Of a stretch of 64,000 bases of DNA, positions 57,501-64,000 are shown piece by piece (position 1 is the first letter of the stretch; each line of letters starts with the position of its first letter). The notes beneath the pieces are model-generated. The model was not told the DNA's origin, did no database searches, and saw only the letters and a list, made by a program, of their open reading frames with translations. The position numbers and the translations under genes were made by a program. Origin of the DNA: Kiritimatiellia bacterium (GTDB taxonomy: Bacteria > Verrucomicrobiota > Kiritimatiellia > UBA8416 > YA12-FULL-48-11); assembly GCA_028716365.1 (NCBI GenBank), contig JAQUPZ010000001.1, positions 1 to 64,000 on the forward strand. Reading direction: 5' to 3'.

Positions 57501-57767
57501 ACCCAGATCCAACACAAAAGTTGCGGTTACAGGAGGTGCCGCCTTTTGTGGACAGACACTCATATTCTTTCCGGTACGCGTGTCATCCAGAAGACAGGCA
57601 TAGGTTCCCAAGTCGTCATCGATCATTTTTTCCACTATATACTTCCCCGGTGGGTTCGGGTAACACTCCGCGTCTGTCCAAACAGCAACTGGCAGAAACT
57701 CCGCCCCTGTCAATGTACAGACGGATAAAATCAGCAACAGGACAATTTGTATCCCTTTCGTTCTCAT
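54552..57767 (-). CDS. hydrazine-synthase-alpha-like diheme protein, secreted
   Basis: About 1,071 residues from the ATG at 57767 (the TTG at 57773 is a weaker start). Signal peptide (about 1-22). N-terminal discoidin-like part (about 35-190, with VLDLGVERMVSGMRF and RYLKVRVN). Middle WD/TolB-like propeller of the type found in hydrazine synthase alpha (GGNIYSCDADGGNIRRLTF, FTSTRDVHISDCW). Two c-type heme motifs: CIGCH (825-829) and CVSCH (914-918), the latter in a planctomycete-type cytochrome (PIFDRHCVSCHN). Neighbouring hydrazine synthase genes are absent, so anammox is not implied; a periplasmic electron-transfer or redox-enzyme role is likely. Confidence 0.87.
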   Translation of the reverse strand: MRTKGIQIVLLLILSVCTLTGAEFLPVAVWTDAECYPNPPGKYIVEKMIDDDLGTYACLLDDTRTGKNMSVCPQKAAPPVTATFVLDLGVERMVSGMRFVARNAWVYVLAKNVSISACADAQGREQIRLLVEKKDLPATSNSNSAFVNWNPVTTRYLKVRVNDSYQQRYPGPWMPEAQIPWCRKVGLPTAGDGKNLNIQIAEITCYDAHPSDYPVKNPPDIAFPRHRLERDWLYQDAGLDIARVFTSGNDNEKERSMVQKVLGRVPDNNPGVSILWQKMDQLVEGEVPACDPRWRSLYLDACAARRGTRLQNMRGKATQFIYAKHFIFGCMQGLAGKYDIPDEQIRDYTFGFKKGGQLCMGTLLEDGTVQHEVLLEKPEGVICYPNISWDARTLVFSMRDNFETDSYYLYTMDMATRRVTQITFPILKDGKPLPVADCEPTFLPNGRIVFTSTRDVHISDCWYRAGGNIYSCDADGGNIRRLTFDQLMTNNPQILEDGRIVFTRWEYNDRSALFTHPLISMNPDGTAQTEYYGNNSMFPAAIIHARGIPGSQKVIGLIAGHHSIYKGKLGLIDRSKGIQAGKGIEFVNTKLNGDLGRESADFIKPEPPDPSKPYFDLKIDVFGQFGPQYTHPYAFDEENYLCSFCPEGYLPPFGPFNPPLGVYYMKPDGVRELLAFDDWQSTGQIIPVMARTPPPVRSSFVASQNNNGVYIVQDVYQGPGLAGIARGTAKKIRVIALEYRVARMGYGQNGGECETGLCQTPISLNSGSWDVKHVLGEVDIEDDGSCSFEVPAHTPVYFQVLDAKGYTIQSMRSWSTLQNGEHFSCIGCHENKMNVVAQAANTRQTTVALSKPFQKLKPFADKEHPLIRRLASQYWLDSVENYLGVNAPRSLDADASVDGFSFVQDIQPIFDRHCVSCHNASKIGKNKISLTGEMAKPESVKLIGEGQVAPKRAYTQSYVTITTSGNPDKNPWMTWLKPRSRAVMLPPYHTGACKSKIMDHFETTHNNVKVSENEKRTFACWLDLLIPFCGSYTQHNTWTDAEKAEYSYFQEKRRAYAAAELESLRRSSNYF

Positions 57768-57969
57768 TTCCAAACTTTCGCCAGTTTCAGAATCACGCTA
57801 ATTAGAATGAGTTTCACTGATATCCCATGTAATAATCTACCAGGCAGAATTAATAACAAGCTCGAGACTGAATATTATTAAATCGTCTTCTTGTATTTAC
57901 TGACTGGAAAAGATAATAGAAGAATGTACTTCTATACCATCCGATAATAAATCAGTGTAAAAAATAAAA

Positions 57970-59064
57970 CTAATTTATTCTCATCGGCATGAGAACATAA
58001 AGAAATGGAATATCACACTTAATAACACCCGGACTTAAATCATCCGTAAGCTCAACAAAAATTTCATCATTACTAAGATTACGTAGTGGATCCATCATAA
58101 ACTCCGGATTAAAAGCAACTGTAATTTCCTTGCCGGTATACTTTATTGGTATTGTTTCGCGGGCTTCCCCAACATCGGGCGTAATTGTAGAAATAACAAT
58201 TTTATTTTTCCCAAAGGTTAATTTTGTGGCGTTTGACTTATCGTTTGTCAACAAGGCAACCCTTCTCAATGACGTCAACAGGGATTCGCGTTCCACCGTG
58301 ATACGTTCTTCACATTTTACAGGAATCACCTGGCGGAAATTTGGATAGGTCCCTTCAATAAGTTTCGACGATATTACAACGGTACCAAACTCAAATATAA
58401 TCTGCATAGCCGTAGCACGAATTTTTAACTCACCTTCATCACCTAAAGTATGAAGTAATTCATTCACAGCTTTTGTTGGAACTATTACGCTGATTTCGGC
58501 CTCTTTAGGAAACTCTACTTCCTGTTCAACAAGAGCCAGTCTGCGCCCGTCTGTTGCCACCATAGCAAGCTTATTACCCTTAAAATTCAGAAGTATTCCA
58601 TTTAGTACATAACGTGTTTCATCTGTTGATGCAGCATAAGAAGTTTTTCGAAGCATTTCTTTAAATACTCCCTGATCCAAATGATAGGAATACTTGGTTT
58701 CTATCTTTGGCATAGGGGGAAACTCATCTGTTTTCAGCCCTATAATCTTAAAGAATGATGATTCACATTTTAATGTAGCTACATCTTTATCATCTATTTC
58801 AAACTCAATATTTTTATCAGGCAATTCTCTTACGATTCCCGAAAGCCGTTTTACAGGCAAGGTTGTAGATCCACCTTTTTGTACTTCCGCTTCAACTACA
58901 CAACTAATGGTTACATCCATATCCGTTGTAGTAAACTTGAGTTTTTTATCTTCCGCCACAACAAGAGTATTTGCAAGAATAGGAAGAGTACTGCGTGTAC
59001 CAACTATATTTTGCACTCTTTGCAATCCCTCAAGTAATGAAGCTTTTGTAATTTTAAATTTCAT
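57970..59064 (-). CDS. dnaN: DNA polymerase III beta sliding clamp
   Basis: 364 residues of the beta clamp: MKFKITKASLLEGLQRVQNI start, LPVKRLSGIVRELPD, TDGRRLALVEQ (second domain), and a C-terminal LMPMRIN end typical of clamps. Length matches the family (about 365-380). It encircles DNA and tethers polymerase III. It follows dnaA on the same strand after 191 bases, the classic dnaA-dnaN order. AGGA precedes the ATG. Confidence 0.97.
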   Translation of the reverse strand: MKFKITKASLLEGLQRVQNIVGTRSTLPILANTLVVAEDKKLKFTTTDMDVTISCVVEAEVQKGGSTTLPVKRLSGIVRELPDKNIEFEIDDKDVATLKCESSFFKIIGLKTDEFPPMPKIETKYSYHLDQGVFKEMLRKTSYAASTDETRYVLNGILLNFKGNKLAMVATDGRRLALVEQEVEFPKEAEISVIVPTKAVNELLHTLGDEGELKIRATAMQIIFEFGTVVISSKLIEGTYPNFRQVIPVKCEERITVERESLLTSLRRVALLTNDKSNATKLTFGKNKIVISTITPDVGEARETIPIKYTGKEITVAFNPEFMMDPLRNLSNDEIFVELTDDLSPGVIKCDIPFLYVLMPMRIN

Positions 59065-59255
59065 TTCTTTCCTCGGTTCTTCAGTGTTAAGAAGTTAATA
59101 CTTCTATATATTTATAATTAACCGTATTAGTATGTACCGTTAAATTGTTAAGAACTTTCAATATAACCAATAAATCCTAGAAATACTATAAATTACAACT
59201 GTTGATTTATATACTATAACTTCACAATAGTATGCAGGTTATTTCTGCTACTTTG
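59065..59255. other. dnaA-dnaN spacer
   Basis: 191 bases, very AT-rich, without an ORF. Runs such as TAAGAAGTTAATACTTCTA and ATTACAACTGTTGATTTATA are visible. A DnaA-box match, TTATTCACA (59256-59264), lies at the dnaA stop codon just beyond its edge. It may contain the dnaN promoter. Confidence 0.4.
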
Positions 59256-60668
59256 TTATTCACACAAATCAACAGTCTTTTTTTCACAACTGTTAATATC
59301 CAGTGAACGACCAAGCTTCTGTGATATTTTCAATATATCCTGCTTAAGGTCATTATCAACATCCATTCGAGAGTCAATAGATTTGTAAGCATGGAGAATA
59401 GTGGCGTGAGTTTTACTGAAAGCGTTGGCAATATCAGGCAGAGATGCACGAGTCATTCTTCTGCAAAGGTACATGGCTACCTGCCTGGGACCTACAATAG
59501 CTTGCGGACGGTGTTTGCTTGTCATATCAGCAAGTCGTATATCGTAATGTTCAGCAACTGCCTTCTGAATTTTATCAAAAGTAACTTCCGCCTGCTTTTC
59601 CTGATCGATTGTATCTCGCAGGAGATATTGCAGGGCCTCCAATGTTAATTTGTGCCCGGTGAGAGAAGAGTATGAAACAGCACGGATAAGAGCTCCTTCA
59701 AGACGGCGTATATTAGAACGGATATTTTGTGCTATATAAGTTATGAGCTCATCAGGAAGCGTAATATTTGTCTGTGCCTGTTTATGCCGGAGGATCGCGA
59801 TGCGAGTTTCAAGATCGGGCGGAACAAGCTCTGTTACCAAACCCCATTCAAAACGGGAAACAAGACGCTGTTCAAGCCGGGTAATTTCATTGGCCGGCCG
59901 GTCACTGGTCATGACTATCTGCTTGTGCGCATCAAAGAGAGCATTAAACGTATGAAAAAATTCTTCCTGCAAACGTTCTTTACCGGCAAGGAAATGAATA
60001 TCGTCTATCAACAGTAAATCTGTATTCCTATATTTCTTTCTGAATTGAACTAGGCTTCTGTTTTGAAGCGCTTCAATATATTCGTTGGTAAATTCCTCTG
60101 AAGACAGATAACAAACAGTGGCCCTGGAAGTTGCAAGAACATGGTGTCCAATAGCTTGCATAATGTGGGTTTTGCCGAGGCCCGTTCCGCCATAAATGAA
60201 TAATGGATTATATGCGCGTGCAGGCGCTTGGGCAACAGCCAATGACGCCGCATGTGCAAAACTGTTCGAGGAGCCGACAATAAATTCCGCAAAAACATAT
60301 TTTGGATTAAGTGTTGATTGCGGCTGATTCCGCTTTGGGAGCCGGTCACGAATTGCTTTCTTTTTTGTACCGAGGTCTTCTGGTATTTCGGAAGGTGTTG
60401 AACTTATTATACTCTCTTCCCGGATGGCAAACTTGATGTTGTATTGCGTTCCAGAAACAGCCGCAACAGCTTTATTGATGTGTGATAAATAATTTTCTTC
60501 CAACCAGGACTGATAGAAGTCATTGTCAACCACAAGTGTCAAAATATCTTCTGAAAGTTCTGCTGCTTCTATTACGGCAATCCAGCGGGAGAAAACATCC
60601 CCAGGAAGAACCTCCTCAAGATGTTTGCATGCTTTAGACCAAAGAGCTATTGCGTCTTCTTTACTCAC
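59256..60668 (-). CDS. dnaA: chromosomal replication initiator DnaA
   Basis: About 470 residues from a GTG at 60668, chosen for GGAG 8 bases upstream; the frame extends to a TTG at 60704. Domain I start (WSKACKHLEEVLP), AAA+ domain with Walker A GGTGLGKTH and Walker B LLIDDIHFL, box VII-like region, and domain IV with the DnaA signature RPQAIVGPRQVAMYLCRRM. It opens the origin. It is transcribed ahead of dnaN, so this is the classic dnaA-dnaN locus. Confidence 0.97.
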   Translation of the reverse strand: MSKEDAIALWSKACKHLEEVLPGDVFSRWIAVIEAAELSEDILTLVVDNDFYQSWLEENYLSHINKAVAAVSGTQYNIKFAIREESIISSTPSEIPEDLGTKKKAIRDRLPKRNQPQSTLNPKYVFAEFIVGSSNSFAHAASLAVAQAPARAYNPLFIYGGTGLGKTHIMQAIGHHVLATSRATVCYLSSEEFTNEYIEALQNRSLVQFRKKYRNTDLLLIDDIHFLAGKERLQEEFFHTFNALFDAHKQIVMTSDRPANEITRLEQRLVSRFEWGLVTELVPPDLETRIAILRHKQAQTNITLPDELITYIAQNIRSNIRRLEGALIRAVSYSSLTGHKLTLEALQYLLRDTIDQEKQAEVTFDKIQKAVAEHYDIRLADMTSKHRPQAIVGPRQVAMYLCRRMTRASLPDIANAFSKTHATILHAYKSIDSRMDVDNDLKQDILKISQKLGRSLDINSCEKKTVDLCE

Positions 60669-61030
60669 CAAATTGTCTCCAACAAAAAAGCGGGCACCAG
60701 GCAAAACCTGATACCGTGTCCATCAAATTCATTTTTAAATAAAGTAATTTCTATAACGGCAACAGTGGACAATATTGCGGAATTTAAAACAAGGAAAAAA
60801 ATAAAAACATACTTTAAATGTATTCACAGCTTATTAACAGGTTATGAACTAACTGATTTTCTATAATACTTTTACAGCGAATGGAACAAAATATGCGCAA
60901 TGGGAAAAAAATTACTGACTATTATTGGAATTTTTGTATGGGTACAAAAAAGGTTTTGTAAAGAAACTTGAAGATAATGCGTCGTTTAGGTACGAATTAT
61001 TACTGTTATTAAGGAACAGAATAAAACATA
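60669..61030. other. candidate origin region (oriC)
   Basis: About 360 bases upstream of dnaA without a gene, markedly AT-rich (for example 60781-60818). Two near-consensus DnaA boxes in tandem, 11 bases apart: GTATTCACA (60820-60828) and TTATTAACA (60831-60839), each one mismatch from TTATNCACA. This suggests, but does not prove, an origin; the dnaA promoter also lies here. Confidence 0.4.
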
Positions 61031-62155
61031 ATGAAAAAAGAATCGGCAAAACATGTGCTTTTAGTGGGAAATACAGATACTTTTCCTTCTATAGAGTATG
61101 CCAGCAAATTTCGTGCACCAGATCCTGTTGTTTTTCTAAAGTCAGGTATTGCAAATTACCTGGTTGTACCGCAAATGGAGTTTGGACGCGCAAGCCGGAC
61201 AGGAATGCCAGTACAAGTTTTTACGCCTGAAACTCTTGGATTGCAAGGAGTTGGAAAAGGAAAGATTCGCAAGTGGGTTTTTTATCTTTTAAAGAGACTT
61301 AAAATCAAAACGGTAACGGTACCGTATTTATTTCCACATGGTATAGCAAGATATCTTGAAAAAAGGGGAATTAATGTATCAGTGGCAACCAAGGAGCTAT
61401 TTCCTGAACGTGCAGTAAAAACACAGGATGAACTTCGGAAAATTCGCGAATCCCAGCAGGCTGCGGTTATTGCAATGCGGGCCGCCATAACGCTGATAAC
61501 GGACTCGGAAATAGACAACGCCGGTTGCCTCAGGTATCGCGGCAGGATAATTACCTCGGAATATGTCCGTAAACTCATCGCGAGGATTCTGTTCGAACAT
61601 AACTGTATGACAAAGGATACCATTGTTGCCTGGGGTCCGCAGGCAGCAGATCCTCATGAGAATGGTTCGGGAATTCTTCGTGCCGGTGAAACCATTGTGA
61701 TTGATATTTTCCCGCGTAATATGACTCATGGATACTGGGGTGACCTTACACGTACCGTGGTGAAAGGAAGTGCCTCGTCATTTATGAAGAGGGTTTATCA
61801 TGCTGTAAAAGCGGCACAGACTATTGCCCTGAATCATGTTAAAGCCGGAGTAAATTGTTCAACAGTACATCGCGCAGTTGTGGAGGAATTCAACCGGCGT
61901 GGTCTTTCCAGTAGTATTTTGGATGGAAAAGGAACAGGCTTTATTCACAGTACGGGTCATGGGGTAGGTCTTTCAATACATGAAGCACCATCCATTTCAA
62001 CAGCAGAAGGCCGCCTTAAATCGGGTAATGTTATAACAATTGAACCTGGTCTTTATTATCCCGGGATAGGCGGGGTTCGTATAGAAGATACAATTGTAGT
62101 TACCCAGACAGGATGGCGGTATCTGGTGCCTTGTGAAAAGAAGTTTGAGGTTTGA
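61031..62155 (+). CDS. M24-family Xaa-Pro peptidase-like protein
   Basis: 374 residues: N-terminal creatinase-like domain (about 10-140) and C-terminal pita-bread metallopeptidase. Metal ligands visible in order: Asp in TIVIDIFPR, Asp in YWGDLTRTV, His in GHGVGLSIHE, Glu in TIEPGLY, and Glu in VRIEDTIV. These fit proline-specific aminopeptidase/dipeptidase (PepP/PepQ). The cytoplasmic enzyme removes N-terminal residues before Pro. It is divergent from dnaA and followed by a small envelope-type gene. Exact specificity cannot be read. Confidence 0.92.
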   Translation: MKKESAKHVLLVGNTDTFPSIEYASKFRAPDPVVFLKSGIANYLVVPQMEFGRASRTGMPVQVFTPETLGLQGVGKGKIRKWVFYLLKRLKIKTVTVPYLFPHGIARYLEKRGINVSVATKELFPERAVKTQDELRKIRESQQAAVIAMRAAITLITDSEIDNAGCLRYRGRIITSEYVRKLIARILFEHNCMTKDTIVAWGPQAADPHENGSGILRAGETIVIDIFPRNMTHGYWGDLTRTVVKGSASSFMKRVYHAVKAAQTIALNHVKAGVNCSTVHRAVVEEFNRRGLSSSILDGKGTGFIHSTGHGVGLSIHEAPSISTAEGRLKSGNVITIEPGLYYPGIGGVRIEDTIVVTQTGWRYLVPCEKKFEV

Positions 62156-62230
62156 TTTTTTCCCTGCAATAAATCAATACAATTACGCGTTGTACAGGCA
62201 AAGACTGGCAAAAGGACGAAGGAGATCTTC

Positions 62231-62875
62231 ATGAGAATATTGTATTTTATGCTGTTTATATGTGCAGGCAGTTTGATTACAGCAAATAAATGTCTTAGTC
62301 AGGATCAGAAGCAGGACAAGGAAAGTGGCAAAGAAATGCGAGTAAAACAGCATGAAAGTGGTTTTCGGGGAGAAAAAGCCTTCATGCGTGAAGGCGGCCT
62401 TAAAATGGGCAGTGATGGCGGGATACAGGATGCAATTATAGGGAAAATAGTAAATAACCCCCAAGTGGCATCAGAAGTTGGACTGTCAGAAGAACAGGTG
62501 AAGACCCTGAAAAATTCATTGGCGGAAATGAAAAAACAGTTTGAAGATTTTCAGAAGCAGTTAAAAGAGTCGGGGTTGGAACAGGCAAAAATTATGACCG
62601 GAGACTCGGTAGATGAAAATGCCCTTTTTACCGCGGTTGAAAAAGCGGGAAAGATAAGAACAGAAATGGCCAAAGTCCGTATCAGACAAATGTTACTTGT
62701 AAAGAAAACACTTACTCCTGAACAGATCAACAAGGTAAGGGAAATGGTTCAGAAACGTGTGAAACAAATGCGTAGTGAAGGAGAAATGCGGAGTCAAAAA
62801 GGTGATAGTGAGCATCCCAGAAAGCATAAGGAAAAAAAGAAGGACGATGCCGAAAAACCTGCCTCTGAATTATGA
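62231..62875 (+). CDS. Spy/CpxP-like periplasmic protein
   Basis: 214 residues with a signal peptide (about 1-23). A helical core (about 70-175, VGLSEEQVKTLKNSLAEM and KKTLTPEQINKVREM) matches the Spy/CpxP heavy-metal-sensor-like fold with its LTP/LTxxQ-type repeat. Charged, low-complexity N- and C-terminal tails flank it, the latter Lys/Glu/Asp-rich. Such proteins act as periplasmic chaperones or stress sensors. AAGGAG lies 7 bases before the ATG. The next gene converges with 30 bases between stops. Confidence 0.75.
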   Translation: MRILYFMLFICAGSLITANKCLSQDQKQDKESGKEMRVKQHESGFRGEKAFMREGGLKMGSDGGIQDAIIGKIVNNPQVASEVGLSEEQVKTLKNSLAEMKKQFEDFQKQLKESGLEQAKIMTGDSVDENALFTAVEKAGKIRTEMAKVRIRQMLLVKKTLTPEQINKVREMVQKRVKQMRSEGEMRSQKGDSEHPRKHKEKKKDDAEKPASEL

Positions 62876-62905
62876 TCCGCATAAACTGATTAAATACAGA
62901 GACAG

Positions 62906-64000
62906 CTAATTAATTCTTTCAATGTCAGCACCAAGCCTGCGAAGTTTGTGATCAACCTGTTCATATCCACGATCAATGGTTTGAGCGTTATCCACTATGC
63001 TTTCACCCCTGGCACACAGTGCGGCAATAAGCAGCGCCATTCCTGCGCGAATATCAGGACTGGAAAGATGAATACCGTGTAATTTTGCCCCGCCGGCCAC
63101 TACAACGCGGTGTGGATCACACTGTACAATTTGGGCGCCCATTTCTATCAGACGGTCCACGAAATACATACGACTTTCAAACATCTTTTCAAAGAAGAGC
63201 ACTGTTCCCCGTGCCTGTGTTGCCAATACGATGGCAACACTCATTAAATCAGAGGGAAAATTAGGCCAGACGCCATCTTCTATCTTTGGGATAGCAGAAG
63301 CAAAATCGTTTTGTACACGGAACCTTTGATTCGATTTAAGGTGCAGAAAATTTTTCCCATAGTGCCAATTGATTCCAAGTTTGCCAAATGTACGCGAAAC
63401 AATCTGTAAATGGTCTTTGGAAGGATCTTCAATCTTGAGATCTCCACCGGTTACTGCTGCAGCGGTAATAAAACTTGCCATGTCGATATAATCCGGACCG
63501 ACGGTATGACTTATACCGCGAAGAGATTCCACTCCATTGATTTTAAGAAAATTGGTGCCAACGCCTGTAATCTGTGCACCCATATTATTCAACATAATGC
63601 AGAGGTCCTGAATGTGCGGTTCACAGGCCGCATTGAATATGGAAGTCTTTCCCTTGGCTAAAACAGCGGCCATCAGAATATTTTCTGTAGCAGTTACACT
63701 TGCTTCATCCAGAAGTATGCTGGAGCCGCCAAGCTTACGGCAGGAAAAAACAAATTGACTGTTTCCTTTAACTTGAATGCCCAGAGACTTAAGGCCATCT
63801 AAGTGGGTATCTATTCGGCGCCTGCCAATTATATCACCACCGGGAGGTGATAATGTTACATGTCCAAGCCGGGCAGTCATAGGACCGGCGAACAGAAGGG
63901 AAGAACGGACTTTTCTGCATAACTCGGCATTGAGTTTACTTTTTCTCAAACCCTTCGCACATAATGTCACAGAATGCCCTGTCAGGTCTACGGTTACGCC
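62906..64000 (-). CDS. murA: UDP-N-acetylglucosamine 1-carboxyvinyltransferase (5' end outside window), Asp at the active-site Cys position
   Basis: The frame is open to the right edge; about 364 residues of a roughly 420-residue enzyme are visible. Its inverse alpha/beta barrel is recognisable from RSSLLFAGPMTARLG, WPNFPSDLMSV, SRMYFVDRLIEMGA, DIRAGMALLIAAL and IDRGYEQVDHKLRRLGADIERI. It transfers enolpyruvate to UDP-GlcNAc, the first step of peptidoglycan synthesis. At the position of E. coli Cys115 the sequence reads PGGDIIG: the codon at 63833-63835 (minus strand GAT) is Asp. This is the pattern of fosfomycin-resistant MurA (Chlamydia, Mycobacterium). An insertion precedes WPNFPSD, as in some other phyla. 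Confidence 0.93.
   Translation of the reverse strand, partial: GVTVDLTGHSVTLCAKGLRKSKLNAELCRKVRSSLLFAGPMTARLGHVTLSPPGGDIIGRRRIDTHLDGLKSLGIQVKGNSQFVFSCRKLGGSSILLDEASVTATENILMAAVLAKGKTSIFNAACEPHIQDLCIMLNNMGAQITGVGTNFLKINGVESLRGISHTVGPDYIDMASFITAAAVTGGDLKIEDPSKDHLQIVSRTFGKLGINWHYGKNFLHLKSNQRFRVQNDFASAIPKIEDGVWPNFPSDLMSVAIVLATQARGTVLFFEKMFESRMYFVDRLIEMGAQIVQCDPHRVVVAGGAKLHGIHLSSPDIRAGMALLIAALCARGESIVDNAQTIDRGYEQVDHKLRRLGADIERIN

Noticed and set aside
54552..57767. Evidence for anammox metabolism
   Set aside because: Only an alpha-subunit-like protein is present; no beta or gamma subunit, and this fold occurs in many non-anammox PVC bacteria.

Overview
The window looks like a chromosomal segment of a Gram-negative bacterium of the PVC superphylum or a close neighbour (Lentisphaerae, Kiritimatiellae, Planctomycetes-like). 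This is inferred from gene content, not from a marker phylogeny. Pointers are a methyltransferase-like/PQQ-propeller fusion, a large hydrazine-synthase-alpha-like diheme protein, many Tat-exported Gfo/Idh/MocA oxidoreductases, a PAS-AraC regulator, and a MurA with Asp in place of the usual active-site Cys, as in chlamydiae. Base composition looks moderate and even. I see no insertion sequence, prophage or CRISPR array.

Layout. (1) 1-6.9 kb, minus strand: an apparent operon reading ECF-type sigma factor, zinc-finger anti-sigma factor, 1,066-residue TPR protein, smaller TPR-like protein, ExbB, ExbD, and a second ExbD cut by the window edge. It looks like an energised envelope machine with its own sigma/anti-sigma pair. 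(2) 7.1-9.7 kb, plus: RmuC, a membrane-anchored coiled-coil protein and a tiny lipoprotein. (3) 9.8-39.5 kb: a large accessory glycan-degradation region with secreted GH13, two tandem GH10, a giant GH42-like protein, a GH109-like NAD-dependent glycosidase, three other Gfo/Idh/MocA oxidoreductases, two sugar isomerase/epimerase-like TIM barrels, an FAD oxidoreductase, three URO-D superfamily proteins that are not HemE, a LamG-esterase fusion, two propeller glycosidase/sialidase-like proteins, an NHL propeller, and two AraC-type regulators (XylR-like and PAS-AraC). Six of these enzymes carry twin-arginine signals and no transporter gene is present, which suggests redox sugar chemistry outside the cytoplasm. 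(4) 39.5-44.2 kb: two poorly characterised ORFs, then leuB-asd and a GalT-like protein. (5) 44.4-46.3 kb: a DUF5752-TreT-like glycosyltransferase pair. (6) 46.4-48.5 kb: a STAS protein and an ATPase-GNAT fusion. (7) 48.7-57.8 kb: two secreted esterases, the PQQ fusion, tRNA-Gln(CTG) and the diheme protein. (8) 58-64 kb: dnaN, dnaA, a possible origin region, an M24 peptidase, a Spy/CpxP-like protein and murA (cut by the window edge).

Best candidates for something new: the transporter-free, Tat-exported oxidoreductase/isomerase/URO-D-like gene set around 19-39.5 kb as an oxidative route for cleaving or demethylating glycans; the Cys-to-Asp MurA; the divergent second GH10; and the sigma/anti-sigma-headed ExbBD operon.
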